Positions 11,477-22,483 of a DNA stretch of 64,000 bases are shown piece by piece. The position numbers and the translations under genes are program-made. The stretch comes from Nannobrachium achirus (taxonomy: Eukaryota > Chordata > Actinopteri > Myctophiformes > Myctophidae): contig OY997656.1 of the NCBI GenBank assembly GCA_963921795.1, positions 57,738,827 to 57,802,826 of the forward strand. Reading direction: 5' to 3'. The notes below the pieces were generated by a model that worked only from the letters and a program-made list of their open reading frames with translations, did not search any database and had not been told where the DNA came from. The number at the start of each line of letters is the position of its first letter. Positions within the stretch are counted from its first letter, which is position 1.

Positions 11477-11807
11477 TAGGGTTGGGTATCGTCGGCGATA
11501 CTTTTAATGGTATCGATTCAATGACGTCGATACTATCGGTATCGGTTCACGTAAAAACGAACGATACCTTGTTTCGATACTTTTGAATGCACCCCTTGCC
11601 AGTCACATCTGTAACCGTAGGGCTACTGAGAGTTTAATGACTGCTTTAGTAGGCTACACTCATTACTGTGAAAATAGCAGAGAATAGCCTATAATGTTTA
11701 TTATTATTATTAAGTATCGAAAATGGTATCGAAAAAGGTATCGTATCGATTCCCAGGTATCGAAAAAGGTATTGTATCGATTAAAAGGTGAACGATACCC
11801 ATCCCTA
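11477..11807. mobile_element. Non-autonomous hAT-like element with exact TSD
   Basis: The termini are TAGGGTTGGGTATCG and CGATACCCATCCCTA. The exact 8-bp target-site duplication ACTGTGAC lies at 11469-11476 and 11808-11815. The interior is rich in GTATCGA-like repeats and has no coding potential. Confidence 0.88.
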
Positions 11808-11879
11808 ACTGTGACACCCCTTTAAGAGAAGAAGTTCTAGCCTTCCAGACCTGTGCAGTATACTTAGAGCATGGCTTTT

Positions 11880-12135
11880 AAAACATTTTTTTGTTGTTGA
11901 CTCTGGCACCCCTGTAAATATCTTTTTCATCCACGGCACCCCTGAATTACATTATTATTTTTTAAACTTATGTCATATTATTCTCCCTAAGATACAGTAT
12001 GTCATGGAGGAATATCTGCTTCAATCATAACTGACTGAAAATAACTTGACGTTTAACCACTCGAATCCCAGCATCCCTATCTACAAGCTCACAAAGCTTC
12101 ACGTTGTGACGCGCTGTGAGCTTGTAGATCGGCGC
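11880..12135. mobile_element. Degenerate hAT-like remnant with AGATC-type hairpin
   Basis: Fragments GGCACCCCTGTAAATATC and CACGGCACCCCTGAATTAC resemble the ends of the element family at 18410. A diverged copy of the recurring palindrome lies at 12079-12132 (TATCTACAAGCTCACAAAGC against GCTGTGAGCTTGTAGATC). Confidence 0.5.
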
Positions 12136-12225
12136 AGTTTTGGTGAAGAGAGTTGGTGTAGATGGAAAAGGAACTCATCAGGTACAGTTCAAATCAGGTG
12201 TGTTTTACTAAGCATAGACTAGAGC

Positions 12226-12640
12226 AGGGGTCGGCAACCCAACATGTTGAGAGAGCCATATTGAAAAAAGAAATCTGTCTGGAGCCACAAAAAATTAAAA
12301 GCCTTATATAATCCTTATAATGAAGGCAACACATGCTGTAAATGTCTATATTAGCTATATTAGCCTACTATCAAAATGAGTAGGCTACAAATACATGATG
12401 AGCACTCAAGATTAAATGTTTATTTTCCCTGCAGCGCATCCTGGAGAGAATGTTGAAAATACATATTTATTCTACACATTTTTACAGCATTGGAAAATGT
12501 TAAGAATGTTTGTGCCATGTCTGTCCTCCTACAGAAACCACAGTACAACTAAAAAGAACATATTTTTCCCCCAATCTTTTTCCATTTTCATACATTTTTG
12601 AAAACACTCCAAGGAGCCACAAGGGTGGCGCTAAAGAGCC
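12226..12640. mobile_element. hAT (Charlie-like) non-autonomous element, degenerate
   Basis: The left end CAGGGGTCGGCAACCCAAC and the right-side GGTGGCGCTAAAGAGCCGCA resemble the common vertebrate hAT termini that carry GAGCCGCATG. The exact right end is unclear and no target duplication was assigned. Confidence 0.55.
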
Positions 12641-12756
12641 GCATGCAAGTAAAGTAAAGTATTCTGAGGCACCACTCTGGCATCACGACACCCCAGGGTG
12701 CCACAGCACCTTTGGGGACTTTTCCACCGGCAAAGAACTGGTTTGGGTTCTTTCTC

Positions 12757-13034
12757 TCCCGCCTATGGGATGAACCAGAGGTTCTTTCTCTCTCCCGCCT
12801 ATGGGATGAACCAGAGGTTCTTTCTCTCTCCCGCCTATGGGATGAACCAGAGGTTCTTTCTCTCTCCCGCCTATGGGATGAATCAGAGGTTCTTTCTCTC
12901 TCCCGCCTATGGGATGAACCAGAGGTTCTTTCTCTCTCCCGCCTATGGGATGAACCAGAGGTTCTTTCTCTCTCCCGCCTATGGGATGAACCAGAGGTTC
13001 TTTCTCTCTCCCGCCTATGGGATGAACCAGAGGA
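12757..13034. repeat. 36-bp minisatellite, about 7.5 units
   Basis: The unit is CGCCTATGGGATGAACCAGA followed by GGTTCTTTCTCTCTCC. Because 36 is a multiple of three, reading frames stay open through it on both strands. These are treated as repeat artefacts. Confidence 0.92.
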
Positions 13035-13178
13035 GAACGAACCTGAACCTGGTTGTTTGCCAGTGGAAAAGGCCCCTGAACGCTGACATAGAGAAGCATT
13101 TGGTATGTGTCTCTGTCAGGCTACAAAGCCTGTTTTCCACTGTCCTGCTTTAATGAATGCCCTCAGCAGCATAAGCTT

Positions 13179-13651
13179 CAGTGGCGTCAGTTCAGAAAAA
13201 GCTAAGGTATGGCAACATGACTGGTGTCTTGCATGCGCGCGAAGGTGCGCGTGCAAGACACCAGTCATGTTGCCATACCTTAGCAACAGACATGATGCAT
13301 TTATTTTAAGAAGTACATTTTATTTTTTCCCCTGTTTAGTTTCTTGGGCTGGATATGGCAGCCTGGAACGGTTGTTCAAGTCCAGCTAAACTTGGCATGT
13401 TAGTAAACGTGCCACAATTAATTAATGGGGAGAATACAAGTGTGGAGAATATAATTATAATACCTTATTAAAGTGACATTTTGTTAAATTTAGCATTTGT
13501 AGTAATTTTACTGTAATTTAACAACATAACCAGCAAAGATAGACAAAGAGACATTCATGGATTTATATTTAAAGGTAACTTTTATTTTCAGCCCCCCTGG
13601 ACCCAGGGTATGGCAGCTGCATACCCCTGCCATACCCAATTGACGCCCCTG
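13179..13651. mobile_element. CAGTGGCGTCA-type hAT-like element with exact TSD (preserves an empty site)
   Basis: The termini are CAGTGGCGTCAGTT and AATTGACGCCCCTG, with the exact 8-bp TSD ATAAGCTT (13171-13178 and 13652-13659). A near-perfect palindrome at 13201-13284 pairs GGTATGGCAACATGACTGG with its reverse complement. Its segment around 13380-13400 (CAGCTAAACTTGGCATGTTA) matches, in inverse orientation, the target of the TTAGGG element at 36091. Confidence 0.88.
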
Positions 13652-14524
13652 ATAAGCTTCAGTGAAAGCGGTGGGCAGCATACTGTAGCTACTGCAGAAT
13701 GAAGCAAGTGGTTTTGTGGACGAGCCTATTCATGTGGAAAGTTCCAAATGTGGCTGAAAGCGTGACGCAAATCTTAAAACAGCTTGGTCCAAGTCCACCC
13801 ATGCTGCCCCTCGAATTCAGCGATGAGCGGGTTTAAAGACTGAATATGTGGGTGGGCATCAAAATGGTTTGAGAAATGATCACTATCATTTATTTGTCCA
13901 AATTATGTGAACAATGTACTAAAAACTGTGTTAGCGTCTCTGTGGAGTGGAAACCTCATAATGTCCAAAAGTGTTACTTTTAGGATTCAACTTGAAAAGC
14001 AGCAAAAGTAGCAGATCTACAAACTCAAAGTGTGTAGCTTGGCGCCCCGTTTCGAGCTTGTAGATCTGCTACTTTGTGTACTTTCGCTGTAGTATGTTCA
14101 AGTAGCGTTAATTCACAGAAGAAACACAAAAAGTTAAAATATGGGGACCTTTGCCCGACAACAACAATATACTTTCTGTCTATTTCTGCTATACTTATTA
14201 TTTCTTGCTATGGTTTATTAATGCTCCTATTCTTTACTCATAATGTTTAGAATTTTAACTCTTATTTTTATGACGTTTTACTCTCATGTTCAGGTGTATA
14301 ATAATAAGACACAGTATTCTGTGGTGACACAGTGACAGTGTGTACTAATACTTTGGGTTCAATCAAAGGTCCTTTTTATGCAGGAACGTACAACACAGCT
14401 GCCACAATACGGCCCGTTAGTGAATGGTTCCTCTGGCACTGCTCCGCATTCCACAGTGGAATCTGGGTTGTTGTGCAACACACTGAACCCTTAACACACC
14501 CAAGACCCTGCTGTCAGCTGCATC
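13652..14524. other. Intergenic DNA with one diverged hairpin (14003-14076)
   Basis: No gene was seen. At 14003-14076 a diverged palindrome pairs AAAGTAGCAGATCTAC with GTAGATCTGCTACTTT around a longer loop. Confidence 0.6.
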
Positions 14525-14632
14525 CACTTACACACACACACACACACACGCACGCACGCACGCACGCACGCACACGCTGTCCGTTTGTCTGTCTGTCTGG
14601 CTGTCTGTCTGTCTGTCTGTCTTTCTATCTGC
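14525..14632. repeat. Compound microsatellite (CA, CACG, TGTC)
   Basis: A run of CA passes into CACG units and then, after a short gap, into TGTC/TGTCTGTC units. Open frames across it are artefacts. Confidence 0.9.
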
Positions 14633-14671
14633 ACTTTCCACTGAATCCATTAATATAAACATACTGGTGCC

Positions 14672-15100
14672 CAGTGGTGTACAGTAACTAAGTATGTTTA
14701 CTTGAGTAGCCTACAGTATTTCCGATTTCCAATACTTTTACTTCTACTCCACTACATCTCAGACTCAGATGATCTAAATATTGTACTTTTACTACACTAC
14801 ATTTATTTGAAAACTTTAGTTACTAGTTACTTAGCAGAAAACATACATTAATCTACTTTAGCCCTATTTTATACCTTGGCTATTAGAAAATAGCACATAC
14901 AAGCTCACAACGCGCCGCGATGCGACACGTTGTGAGCTTGTAGATCTGCTATTTTCAAACATGTTGTACTTTTACTTTTGGTACATTTTGATTACAATAC
15001 TTTCACACTTTTACTCAAGTGCACTTTGAATTCCGGACTTTTACTTGCAGTATTGATACTTTTACTCCATTAAGGCATGTTAGTACTTTTTCCACCACTG
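14672..15100. mobile_element. CAGTGGTG-type non-autonomous DNA element with hairpin
   Basis: It starts CAGTGGTGTACAGTAACTAA and ends TTAGTACTTTTTCCACCACTG, a terminus pair common in teleost repeats. A palindrome at 14885-14959 joins AATAGCACATACAAGCTCAC to GTGAGCTTGTAGATCTGC. A second full copy lies at 29776-30269. Confidence 0.75.
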
Positions 15101-15159
15101 CTGCTGGTACCTGAAATAAGATACCATGCCTAACAAATATGCAGGGTCGGCCCCAACTT

Positions 15160-15700
15160 GAAAACAAAACAACATCAGTAATAATTCTCTTTCCTACAGG
15201 GGCCTGCTGGCCTACCGATCCAGGCACATACCACACAGACCCATTGTAGCCTGACGGCAGGCCGCTGGTTCGAATCCTGATCCCGACTACCTTCACTGCG
15301 TGTCACTCCCCATTTCCTGTCAGCCTACTGTCCTATCAATAAAGACCTGTCAGTCTACTGTCCTATCAATAAAGACCTGTCAGTCTACTCTCCTATCGAT
15401 AAAGACCTGTCAGTCTACTGTCCTATCAATAAAGAGCTGTCAGTCTACTGTCCTATCAATAAAGACCTGTCAGTCTACTGTCCTATCAATAAAGACCTGT
15501 CAGTCTACTGTCCTATCAATAAAGACCTGTCAGTCTACTGTCCTATCAATAAAGAGCTGTACTATCAATAAAGACCTGTCAGTCTACTATCCTATCAATA
15601 AAGACCTGTCAGTCTACTGTCCTATCAATAAAGGCATGAAAGCCCCAATAATTCTCTTTCCTCGCTCTAAGGCAGTGCCTCAGTCTCAAACATTTTAATT
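15160..15700 (+). mobile_element. tRNA-derived SINE with its tail amplified as a 30-bp array
   Basis: A B-box-like GGTTCGAATCC lies at about 15270. The downstream sequence TTTCCTGTCAGCCTACTGTC CTATCAATAAAG is a familiar fish SINE 3' end. The unit CTGTCAGTCTACTGTCCTAT CAATAAAGAC is then repeated about ten times (15317-15635). Each unit carries an AATAAA hexamer. Confidence 0.7.
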
Positions 15701-15925
15701 TCAAGGACCCCCGTAACCTTTAGTGTTATTATGGACCTGTCAGGGTCCATATGGAACCCCCTGAAGGACCCCAGGGGGTCCCTGGATCCCCACCTTTGAG
15801 AACCATTACTCTAAAGGTATTCCCCAAGTTAGTTATAGCAGGAAAAAGACGAGAACAAGAACCCAAATGAATAAAAGATTCCCCCTTTTACCAAATACAA
15901 CAGCTTAAATCCATACAGCCTAACG

Positions 15926-16366
15926 CAGGGGTGCCCAAAAGGTAGATGGTGATCTACCAGTAGATCACCAAGGGTGTGCAGGTAGACCACATGACATGCC
16001 TCTAAAAATATATAATTAAAATATAAAAAGAACATGTCAATATGACATCAAGAAGGGCCTGTCAGCTCCCTTCATGGCTTCCAAAGTAGGCAAACCTCCA
16101 ATGCAATGCTTTGTTCAAGAGTCAGTAGCATTACAAAGAACCCCAAAACCTACCACTTCCATACAGAATGGGATGAAGACATTTCCCCCAGTATTTCCCA
16201 TTTTATTTCCCCCTTACAGTAAGTGTGTTTGTCTAAAACGTAACGCCAGTGCTGCTATTCCAAAGCCCCCCTCAGGCGCTCAGCTAAAACATTGTGGATG
16301 GGTAGATCATGTTGAGATAGTCATTTTAAAAGTGGATCTCACATCAAAAAAGTGTGGCCACCCCTG
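15926..16366. mobile_element. hAT-like element with near-exact TSD
   Basis: The termini are CAGGGGTGCCCAAAAGG and GTGTGGCCACCCCTG. The target duplication is GCCTAACG (15918-15925) and GCCTAATG (16367-16374), one mismatch in eight. No transposase frame is present. Confidence 0.8.
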
Positions 16367-16699
16367 GCCTAATGTATAAAACCAACATGTACATGAAATA
16401 CAGAAAGAAACTTGAGGACTTACCTGTGGTGTGTGAAGGTTCGTAGGCTTGATACAGAATCTTATCTCTTGTAGGTTTTTCTTTCACTTGCTCCCTCTCT
16501 CTTGGTCTCTGCCTCTTTATATGTTTTCACCATCTGTCCAGCAATCCTCCTCCTTCCCAAACCCTCCTCCTCCTCCTCCTCCTCTCTCTGCCTCTCTGTC
16601 TCTCACAGCTCCACCTCCACGAATGCAGGGGCGTCACAAGGGGGGGGGGGGGAAGTGGGACTGGGTTACTAGGGCCCAAGGTGGAGGGAGGGGCCTTAA

Positions 16700-17440
16700 T
16701 TATCGTATACTTTAGCTGTTGAAAAATAGCAGATATACAAGCTCACAGCGCGGCACCGAGTGCCGCGCTGCGAGCTTGTGATTAGCTTTTTTAAATTTTT
16801 ATCCCACGATTTTGCAACCCATTTTCACCCAGTGCCAATTGCCTATGTAATCCTGGGCTCTGCTCTCTCTCTGCCGCGCCTGGGGACTGACCTCATGCTT
16901 CCTTCAATGCATGAGTAGTCCAAGTTGTTTCTTTTCACCTGACAGGGGGGATTTCCCCGGGATGGATGTAGCGCGTGGAAGGAACATGTTATTCCAACCA
17001 GTTCCTTTCCCATCCATCAGGCGCCCCAGCTGGCCAGGGGGAGGCATTATTGAGACCAGGATTACTGCATGTTTTTGTGAGGGTATCAACCCTAGGAGAC
17101 ACGGGGAGAACATGCCAACTCCACACAGAAAGGCCCTATAGATCAGCTATTTTTGAAAAGTTGAGAAAAATGTGTGCAAATCTTTAGAATATAATGTATT
17201 TTTTAAGCGAACATTTGTAACTCAAATTTTGCTTCTGGGGGGGGGGTCCCTGGAACGAGATATTTTGAGATGGGGGTCCGTGGTCTAATACATATCCTTT
17301 TGGGGGTCCTTGACATGAAAAAATGTGAGCACCACTGACATAGAAACATTTTCACGATTTTTCAAAAACAGCAGATCTACAAGCTCGCAGCACGTTGTGA
17401 GCTTGTATCTCTGCTATTTTTCAATAGTTAAAGCATAAAA
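16700..17440. mobile_element. Composite element with two hairpins and a nested dispersed repeat
   Basis: Palindromes lie at 16721-16792 and 17357-17426. They flank sequence shared with 63058-63647 and 60484-60935 (GATGGGGGTCC, CCCTGGAACGAGATATTTTG). Between them, 16790-17120 matches 19255-19505 in inverse orientation (CACGATTTTGCAACCCATTT, CAACCAGTTCCTTTCC) and was probably inserted there. Confidence 0.65.
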
Positions 17441-17939
17441 TGTGAGTGAATCTTTGTACCCAGGGCCCAGAATTTGGTGCGACACCCCTGTATATGTGTG
17501 TGCGGCTGTGCGTGCATGTGTGTGTGTATGTGTGTGCAACCGTGTGCAAGAGTGAGCCATGCTGGAAGAGTTAGTGGGAATTATTACCTAACAGTAACAT
17601 TACCACGAATTACCACATACAGAACTTTACTCAACCAAACACATTCTCAGTCGACTAACAGTCACAGGAATGTGTCGACTAATTAGTTCGTTGGGTTAAT
17701 CACTTCAAACTATTTATACTTTGCTGAGCGGGAGGGGGGGGGGGGTCCCCCAGGGCTCTGTGCTTGAGCCCCCCCCCCTTTCCAAATCTGGTTTCCAGAA
17801 ATAGCCGGTCAGCGAACTCCCCAAAAGCTATTATGATTATGAAACTCCCACAATCATGTAGGCCGTAGGGCTTGATGTTGTGGAGCCCAAAATGTCCACA
17901 TTATAATCACTGTATAACAGAGCACTGTATGTGAATAGG
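17441..17939. other. Intergenic DNA, low-complexity tracts
   Basis: TG-rich and G- or C-run stretches, for example 17731-17780, with no gene seen. Confidence 0.5.
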
Positions 17940-18396
17940 AATTTAATGCTGATCACTTTTAGGGCTGTCACGATTCCCATTCGAATCACGAATCGAACCA
18001 AAAATGTACGTTCGATTCAGTGAATCGAAATCACGACCCGAATCGCGATTCACTTCCGTGCGTGAAGATGTCAGTTGTTAGGGCATAAAACACAACGTTT
18101 ATATTGTTTATGTTAAACCTTTTGATATTCTAATTCTCATTTGTTATTATTCAAGTAAAAGTGACTTATTGAGAAAGTGTTTTTATTTATAAATCAAGAC
18201 CTAGAATAAATCAAGGATATCCTAAATGAATAATTAAAGTCATATACAGTACAGTAGCTCTCAGTGCTGAGAAAAAGGAGTTTTAACAAATAGTATATCC
18301 TATATTGTATCGAAAGTTGATTCGGATCTAATCGTGACCATAGAATCAAAAGTTGAATCGAATCGTGGATTAGGCATATCGTGACTGCCCAAACCC
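17940..18396. mobile_element. hAT-like element with AGGGCTGTCACGAT ends
   Basis: The left end AGGGCTGTCACGATTCC and right end CATATCGTGACTGCCC are imperfect inverted repeats enclosing repeated AATCGAA motifs. No clear target duplication was found. Confidence 0.6.
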
Positions 18397-18409
18397 CTTT
18401 ATACTAGAG

Positions 18410-19002
18410 CAGGGGTTTTCAAAGTGGGTGACGGGGCACCCTGGGGTGCCGCGACGGCAGTCCAGGGGTGCCGCGAGATAATTTGATAATATTTGGAATT
18501 TATTTGGACACTTGGAAAAATATTTAGTATCATTTTAAACTTGAAGTACAAAGTTATTTTCGTCGGTTCCAACCAAAATGGCTATTATCTCAATATTTTC
18601 CTCGCAACATAATCACTAAAATATCGTCACTGTCAGGCTGAAACCTCGTATCTCCAAGTTTCAAATGTGTATGTCTTTATGTAAAGCAAAGCCCTGCTTC
18701 ATCATACAAGACTGTCGCACAAAACTAGTGAAAACTGACGATCTACAAGCACACAACGCCTCACGATGCGAGGCGTTGTGTGCTTGTAGATCTGCTGTTT
18801 TCACTAGTTTAGTACATTTTATAGATGATAAATACAAAATGAACGGTTTTGGACATAGGCCTACAAGGTTTCCACCCGACAACAATGATATGCTATAAAT
18901 ATAAGGTGCGGCAGCGGGGAGTGAAAATTATAATGTAGGGGTGCCTCGCATTAAAAAGATATTCATGGGGTGCCCTGAGACAAAGAAGTATGGGAACCCC
19001 TG
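18410..19002. mobile_element. hAT-like element with exact TSD and central hairpin
   Basis: The element runs from CAGGGGTTTTCAAAGTGGG to TATGGGAACCCCTG. The exact 8-bp TSD TACTAGAG is at 18402-18409 and 19003-19010. The central palindrome 18722-18810 has arms beginning AAACTAGTGAAAAC. Relatives are at 29153-29694, 46328-46641 and 46699-47187. Confidence 0.9.
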
Positions 19003-19254
19003 TACTAGAGTACAGTATGTGCATATAGGTATTTAATTACCACTTAATTAATCACTTCATGTGCTACATGTGTATCGGAATGTAATTCCAATAATTTATA
19101 CATAGCATACAGAATGTGTAAACAGGAAACAGGAAACAATGTCTTTATACATACATTCGACAGGTGATCATTTGCCCCACATTGGTGAGCCGGAGCAACT
19201 ATCAATAATGCATGATTAGTTTTTACCGACATGATTCAAATATAATAAGACATG

Positions 19255-19505
19255 ATTCAATACTGCCTCCTCCTTCTGGGGCGCCAGATGGAGGGGAAAG
19301 GAACTGGTTGGAATAACGTGGTCCTTCCACGCCCTACAACGTCCTACTGGGGAAACTCCCCCCCCCCCCTGTCAGGTGAAAAGAAGCAACTTGGACTCCC
19401 CATGCATAGAAGGAAGTTTGTTGCTCTCCCCAGGTTGGCAGAGGGAGTGTAGCGCCCAGGATTACATTAGACAATTGACACTGGGTGAAAAAATGGGTTG
19501 CAAAA
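19255..19505. repeat. Dispersed repeat, inverse copy of 16790-17120
   Basis: It shares GGAAAGGAACTGGTTGGAA, GTCAGGTGAAAAGAAGCAAC and GGGTTGCAAAATCGTGGGAT, in opposite orientation, with the earlier copy. Family not recognised. Confidence 0.7.
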
Positions 19506-19589
19506 TCGTGGGATTAAAAAGAAATATGTCCTGGTAAGTAGAGTCTCAACCTGAGGTTCTGTGACCATCCTCTGGGAAGGATGTTTTGA

Positions 19590-19950
19590 TGATTGATTTG
19601 AGCTCTATATGGACCCTTTAGAAAAGATTTAGACCCCATGTCCCTCACAAAAATGCGGGCAAAATGTTTGACAGCCAGGGTAATTTTCACTATACTCTAT
19701 AAAGGAACAAAAATTACTCCCAAAAAAATCTGCTTTAGGTGGGATGTGAGGGGTCTAACTAGGGGTTTTTAATTATCTGAATCCATTGCAAGCATTTGTT
19801 TTGCATGAAAAACATTCCTTGGGCTAAAAACGGACCCCAAAAGACTGTGAAAATTGATGACTCATCACTAAAGCCGTTCTTAGTCCAAGGAATGTTTTTC
19901 GTGCAAAACAAATGCTTGCAATGGATTCTGAGTTGAACCTCAGGTTGAGA
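19590..19950. mobile_element. Foldback element, copy 1
   Basis: The arms contain CATTGCAAGCATTTGTTTTGC and its reverse complement GCAAAACAAATGCTTGCAATG, with GAAAAACATTCCTTGG between. They surround a centre with TGATGACTCATCACTA. Another good copy is at 37200-37630, and part of it recurs near 58735-58860. Confidence 0.8.
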
Positions 19951-20104
19951 CTCGGCTATTATGGGTACGCCGCCACTGTGATTGGCTAGCTGGACGCAAG
20001 ATGAAATTAACTCAATAAATAGCACCGCTCACTTCACACTAAGTGTGATTTTCTTCATTTAAAATAAGAAATCCTCTCTGACACTCATGCCAGTGTGCCA
20101 GTGA

Positions 20105-20650
20105 TCACCCCCCCCCCCCTTCCCCTGTGCAATATGGACGAAATGAAGCCATTGGTTTCTATGCAGCGCCAATGGCCCTTTCTACCCCTTGGAATGGGTG
20201 TCGCCATCATAGAATTGTAAAGGCATCAGAGATGCTATTGGCTGCCAACGGTCACGTGCAACGCAGGGATACATGGGAGAATGTGGTCAGAGCCTCCCGA
20301 AATACAGCACACGAAGAAGAACACAGCCGGCTGGTATTAGTTTAGTTGGCCACGCCCCCCCCCCCCCGCAACTTTATCATTTATTTTAAAATACATTGGA
20401 CCACATTTTGACAAAACGAATATGATGGTGATTGAAAGGCATTTTTTTAACTAGCGATAGGAACCATACAGTATTCATGAAAATGTTAATTAAGGTTAGA
20501 AAACGAAAGGGGAAAATGAATGGGATCCAATGGTCGGAAATTCTTTTTGCGATCGGCCGGGGGGGGGGGGAAACAGCGCAACTAGCGGCCAGTCATAGGA
20601 AGTTTTAGTTCCGTATTGGAGTCATTTTAAATCGGCAGAACTATGCCCCT
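20105..20650. repeat. Dispersed repeat, copy 1
   Basis: It shares long blocks with 25706-26160, including GCTATTGGCTGCCAACGGTC, CACGAAGAAGAACACAGCC and TTTTTGCGATCGGCCGGGGG. It ends near AACTATGCCCCTG. A small open frame inside the repeat is not credited as a gene. Confidence 0.75.
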
Positions 20651-20813
20651 GGTGTTGGCACTGTGCCTAAGGGTGCTCTACCCCTGCCTTACAGTATAGG
20701 TGCAGGAATTATAGGAATTATAAATTATAGGAATTTGCAGACAGTTCACCTCAGAATGGGTCTAGTATTGATGCGGGTAAAACCTTTTCAGGTTGATGAT
20801 TCTTATCTTGATT

Positions 20814-21036
20814 CATTAAAGGGATATTTCACTTTCAAAAAGACTTTTGGTAATTTTCTCGTCTAATCAGGCTTTTATGAACACCCTGAACAGCTTGATT
20901 GAATGTTTAGATTTTTGATGTAAATGTTACCAGGCCCTCCAGGCCCAGGGCCTCTCCCCACACACACCCATTGTAACTACAAACTTCTTTTTGGCACCCC
21001 TTCCACTGCTCCCCGTTGAAAGTGGAATATCCCTTA
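20814..21036. mobile_element. TTAA-flanked MITE-like element
   Basis: It begins TTAAAGGGATATTTCACTTT and ends AAAGTGGAATATCCCTTAA, giving inverted termini next to TTAA. TTAA target sites are typical of piggyBac- and Kolobok-type transposition. No coding capacity. Confidence 0.65.
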
Positions 21037-21067
21037 ATGACTAGTGAAGACTGGCCTGGAGATTGTA

Positions 21068-21292
21068 GGCAACAGTCCGCCATTCCGAAACACCGCTATT
21101 CCGAAGCAGGGTTAGGGTTAGGTTTAGGGTTAGGGTTAGGGTTAGGGGTAGGGTTAGGGGTAGGGTTAGGGTTAGTTAGGGTTAGGGTTAGGGTTAGGGT
21201 AAGGGTTAGGGTTAGGGTTAGGGTTAGGGGTAGGGTTAGGGTTAGAAGTCAACGTTCGGAATAGCGGTGTTTCGGAATGGCGGGGTGTAACC
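21068..21292. mobile_element. TTAGGG-bearing inverted-repeat element, copy 1
   Basis: Perfect 29-bp inverted repeats begin CCGCCATTCCGAAACACCGC and flank a run of TTAGGG and TTAGGGG units. The apparent 8-bp TSD AGATTGTA is at 21060-21067 and 21293-21300. Nearly the same element occurs at 36091-36321, and a diverged one at about 26611-26845. Confidence 0.88.
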
Positions 21293-22039
21293 AGATTGTA
21301 GATGGAGTTAGTACATCATGTTCCAGTGAATAATGCATTCAGCATAAACAATGACTCATCAACTCTAACAAAGCCTCTTTCAACAATAAGACCAACATGA
21401 TTGGTTAATGATTAACTAATAGCGGCAGGAATGGAATGTTATTATTTTAGGGGCGAGGCATTACTGTACAGTACAGTACAGTACAGTACAGTACAGTACA
21501 GTAGATGGGCAAGCCCATAATAGAACTATTATTTTATGTTTGCGTAAATAATTATTAAAGCGTTAAATCACTTAAACCCCTTCATCCTTATTAAAGGGAT
21601 AGTTCACTCCCAAATGTTTTTTTTTTTTTTTTTTTTTATTATTATTGATTACTCACTTGAGTCCAATCATATGTTTTTAGTGTGGTCACCCTAACAGGGC
21701 AACCAACCTTTTCTTCCATCTTTCTTCAGGAATCGTGTGCTTTCATTTTGCTAATAAGATATAGTTTAATTGATATTATTAATGTAATTGTGAATTAATT
21801 TTCTCCATTGACTTGAAAGGGAATCTCCCAAATATGGAGATGACTGACCTTATAGATGTCTGACATCATAGACCACGTGAGACTGACACGTGACACAGTA
21901 TGTCCATATATGGGCATTGAGAGCCATACTTTCCAAGTCTCTCGCATCTCCGTCCTGGGTAGACAACATGGTAATGAGAGTGCAGCCACGCCCAAATGTA
22001 GGCGCGACCCATGAGACAAACTGCAGCAAGTTGTCCCCA
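21293..22039. other. Intergenic DNA; CAGTA microsatellite and MITE fragment
   Basis: A GTACA-type run lies at 21469-21503. A TTAAAGGGATAGTTCACTCC fragment followed by poly-T at 21590-21645 resembles the end of a TTAA-type teleost MITE. No gene was seen. Confidence 0.55.
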
Positions 22040-22300
22040 ACATCAAACACCACACACATGCATATCTCCTTATATGGGCCGCTCTGTATGTGATGTCACT
22101 TCTCTCCATACATGGACGTAATGCATATCTCCTTGTATGGGCTGTTCTGTCCGTGATGTCAGTTATCTCCATAAACGGATGTGCGTATCTCCTTATATGG
22201 GCCGCTCTGTACGTGACGTCAGTTATTTCCATACATGGACATGCGTATCTCCTTGTATGGGTTGTTCTGTCTGTGACATCAGCTTTGATGATGTCACTGT
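22040..22300 (+). promoter_or_regulatory. Tandem repeat with CRE-like sites upstream of the EndoG-like gene
   Basis: About four units of roughly 60 bp contain CGTATCTCCTTATATGGGCC and then a CRE-like octamer: TGATGTCA (22091-22098 and 22154-22161), TGACGTCA (22214-22221, perfect), TGACATCA (22274-22281) and TGATGTCA (22289-22296). The array ends about 190 bp before the start codon. Binding by CREB/ATF factors is inference only. Confidence 0.5.
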
Positions 22301-22483
22301 CTCTGCATACTTTCTATGACCTTAGTCTCACACTGCAGACATATAGGAACACACAGACAAAGCCAGACACGCATGAGTGTTCAGCACCGCTCAAAAACGG
22401 GCTTAACATCATTGGTATCAATCAGTACCATAGAGTTATAATAAGTGATCAATCAGTACACGATCGCACTACTGTGTGGTGAA

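Noticed and set aside
12683-13153. Repeat-encoded proteins on both strands
   Set aside because: Produced by the 36-bp minisatellite whose length is a multiple of three.
14332-14658. 108-codon frame with Thr/His and Cys/Leu runs
   Set aside because: Caused by CA and TGTC microsatellites.
20127-20345. 72-codon open frame
   Set aside because: It lies in a dispersed repeat, and the second copy at 25706 does not keep the frame.
22445-22483. Upstream GTG start of the EndoG-like frame
   Set aside because: Non-ATG starts are rare in vertebrates, and the ATG at 22484 begins a plausible hydrophobic N-terminus.
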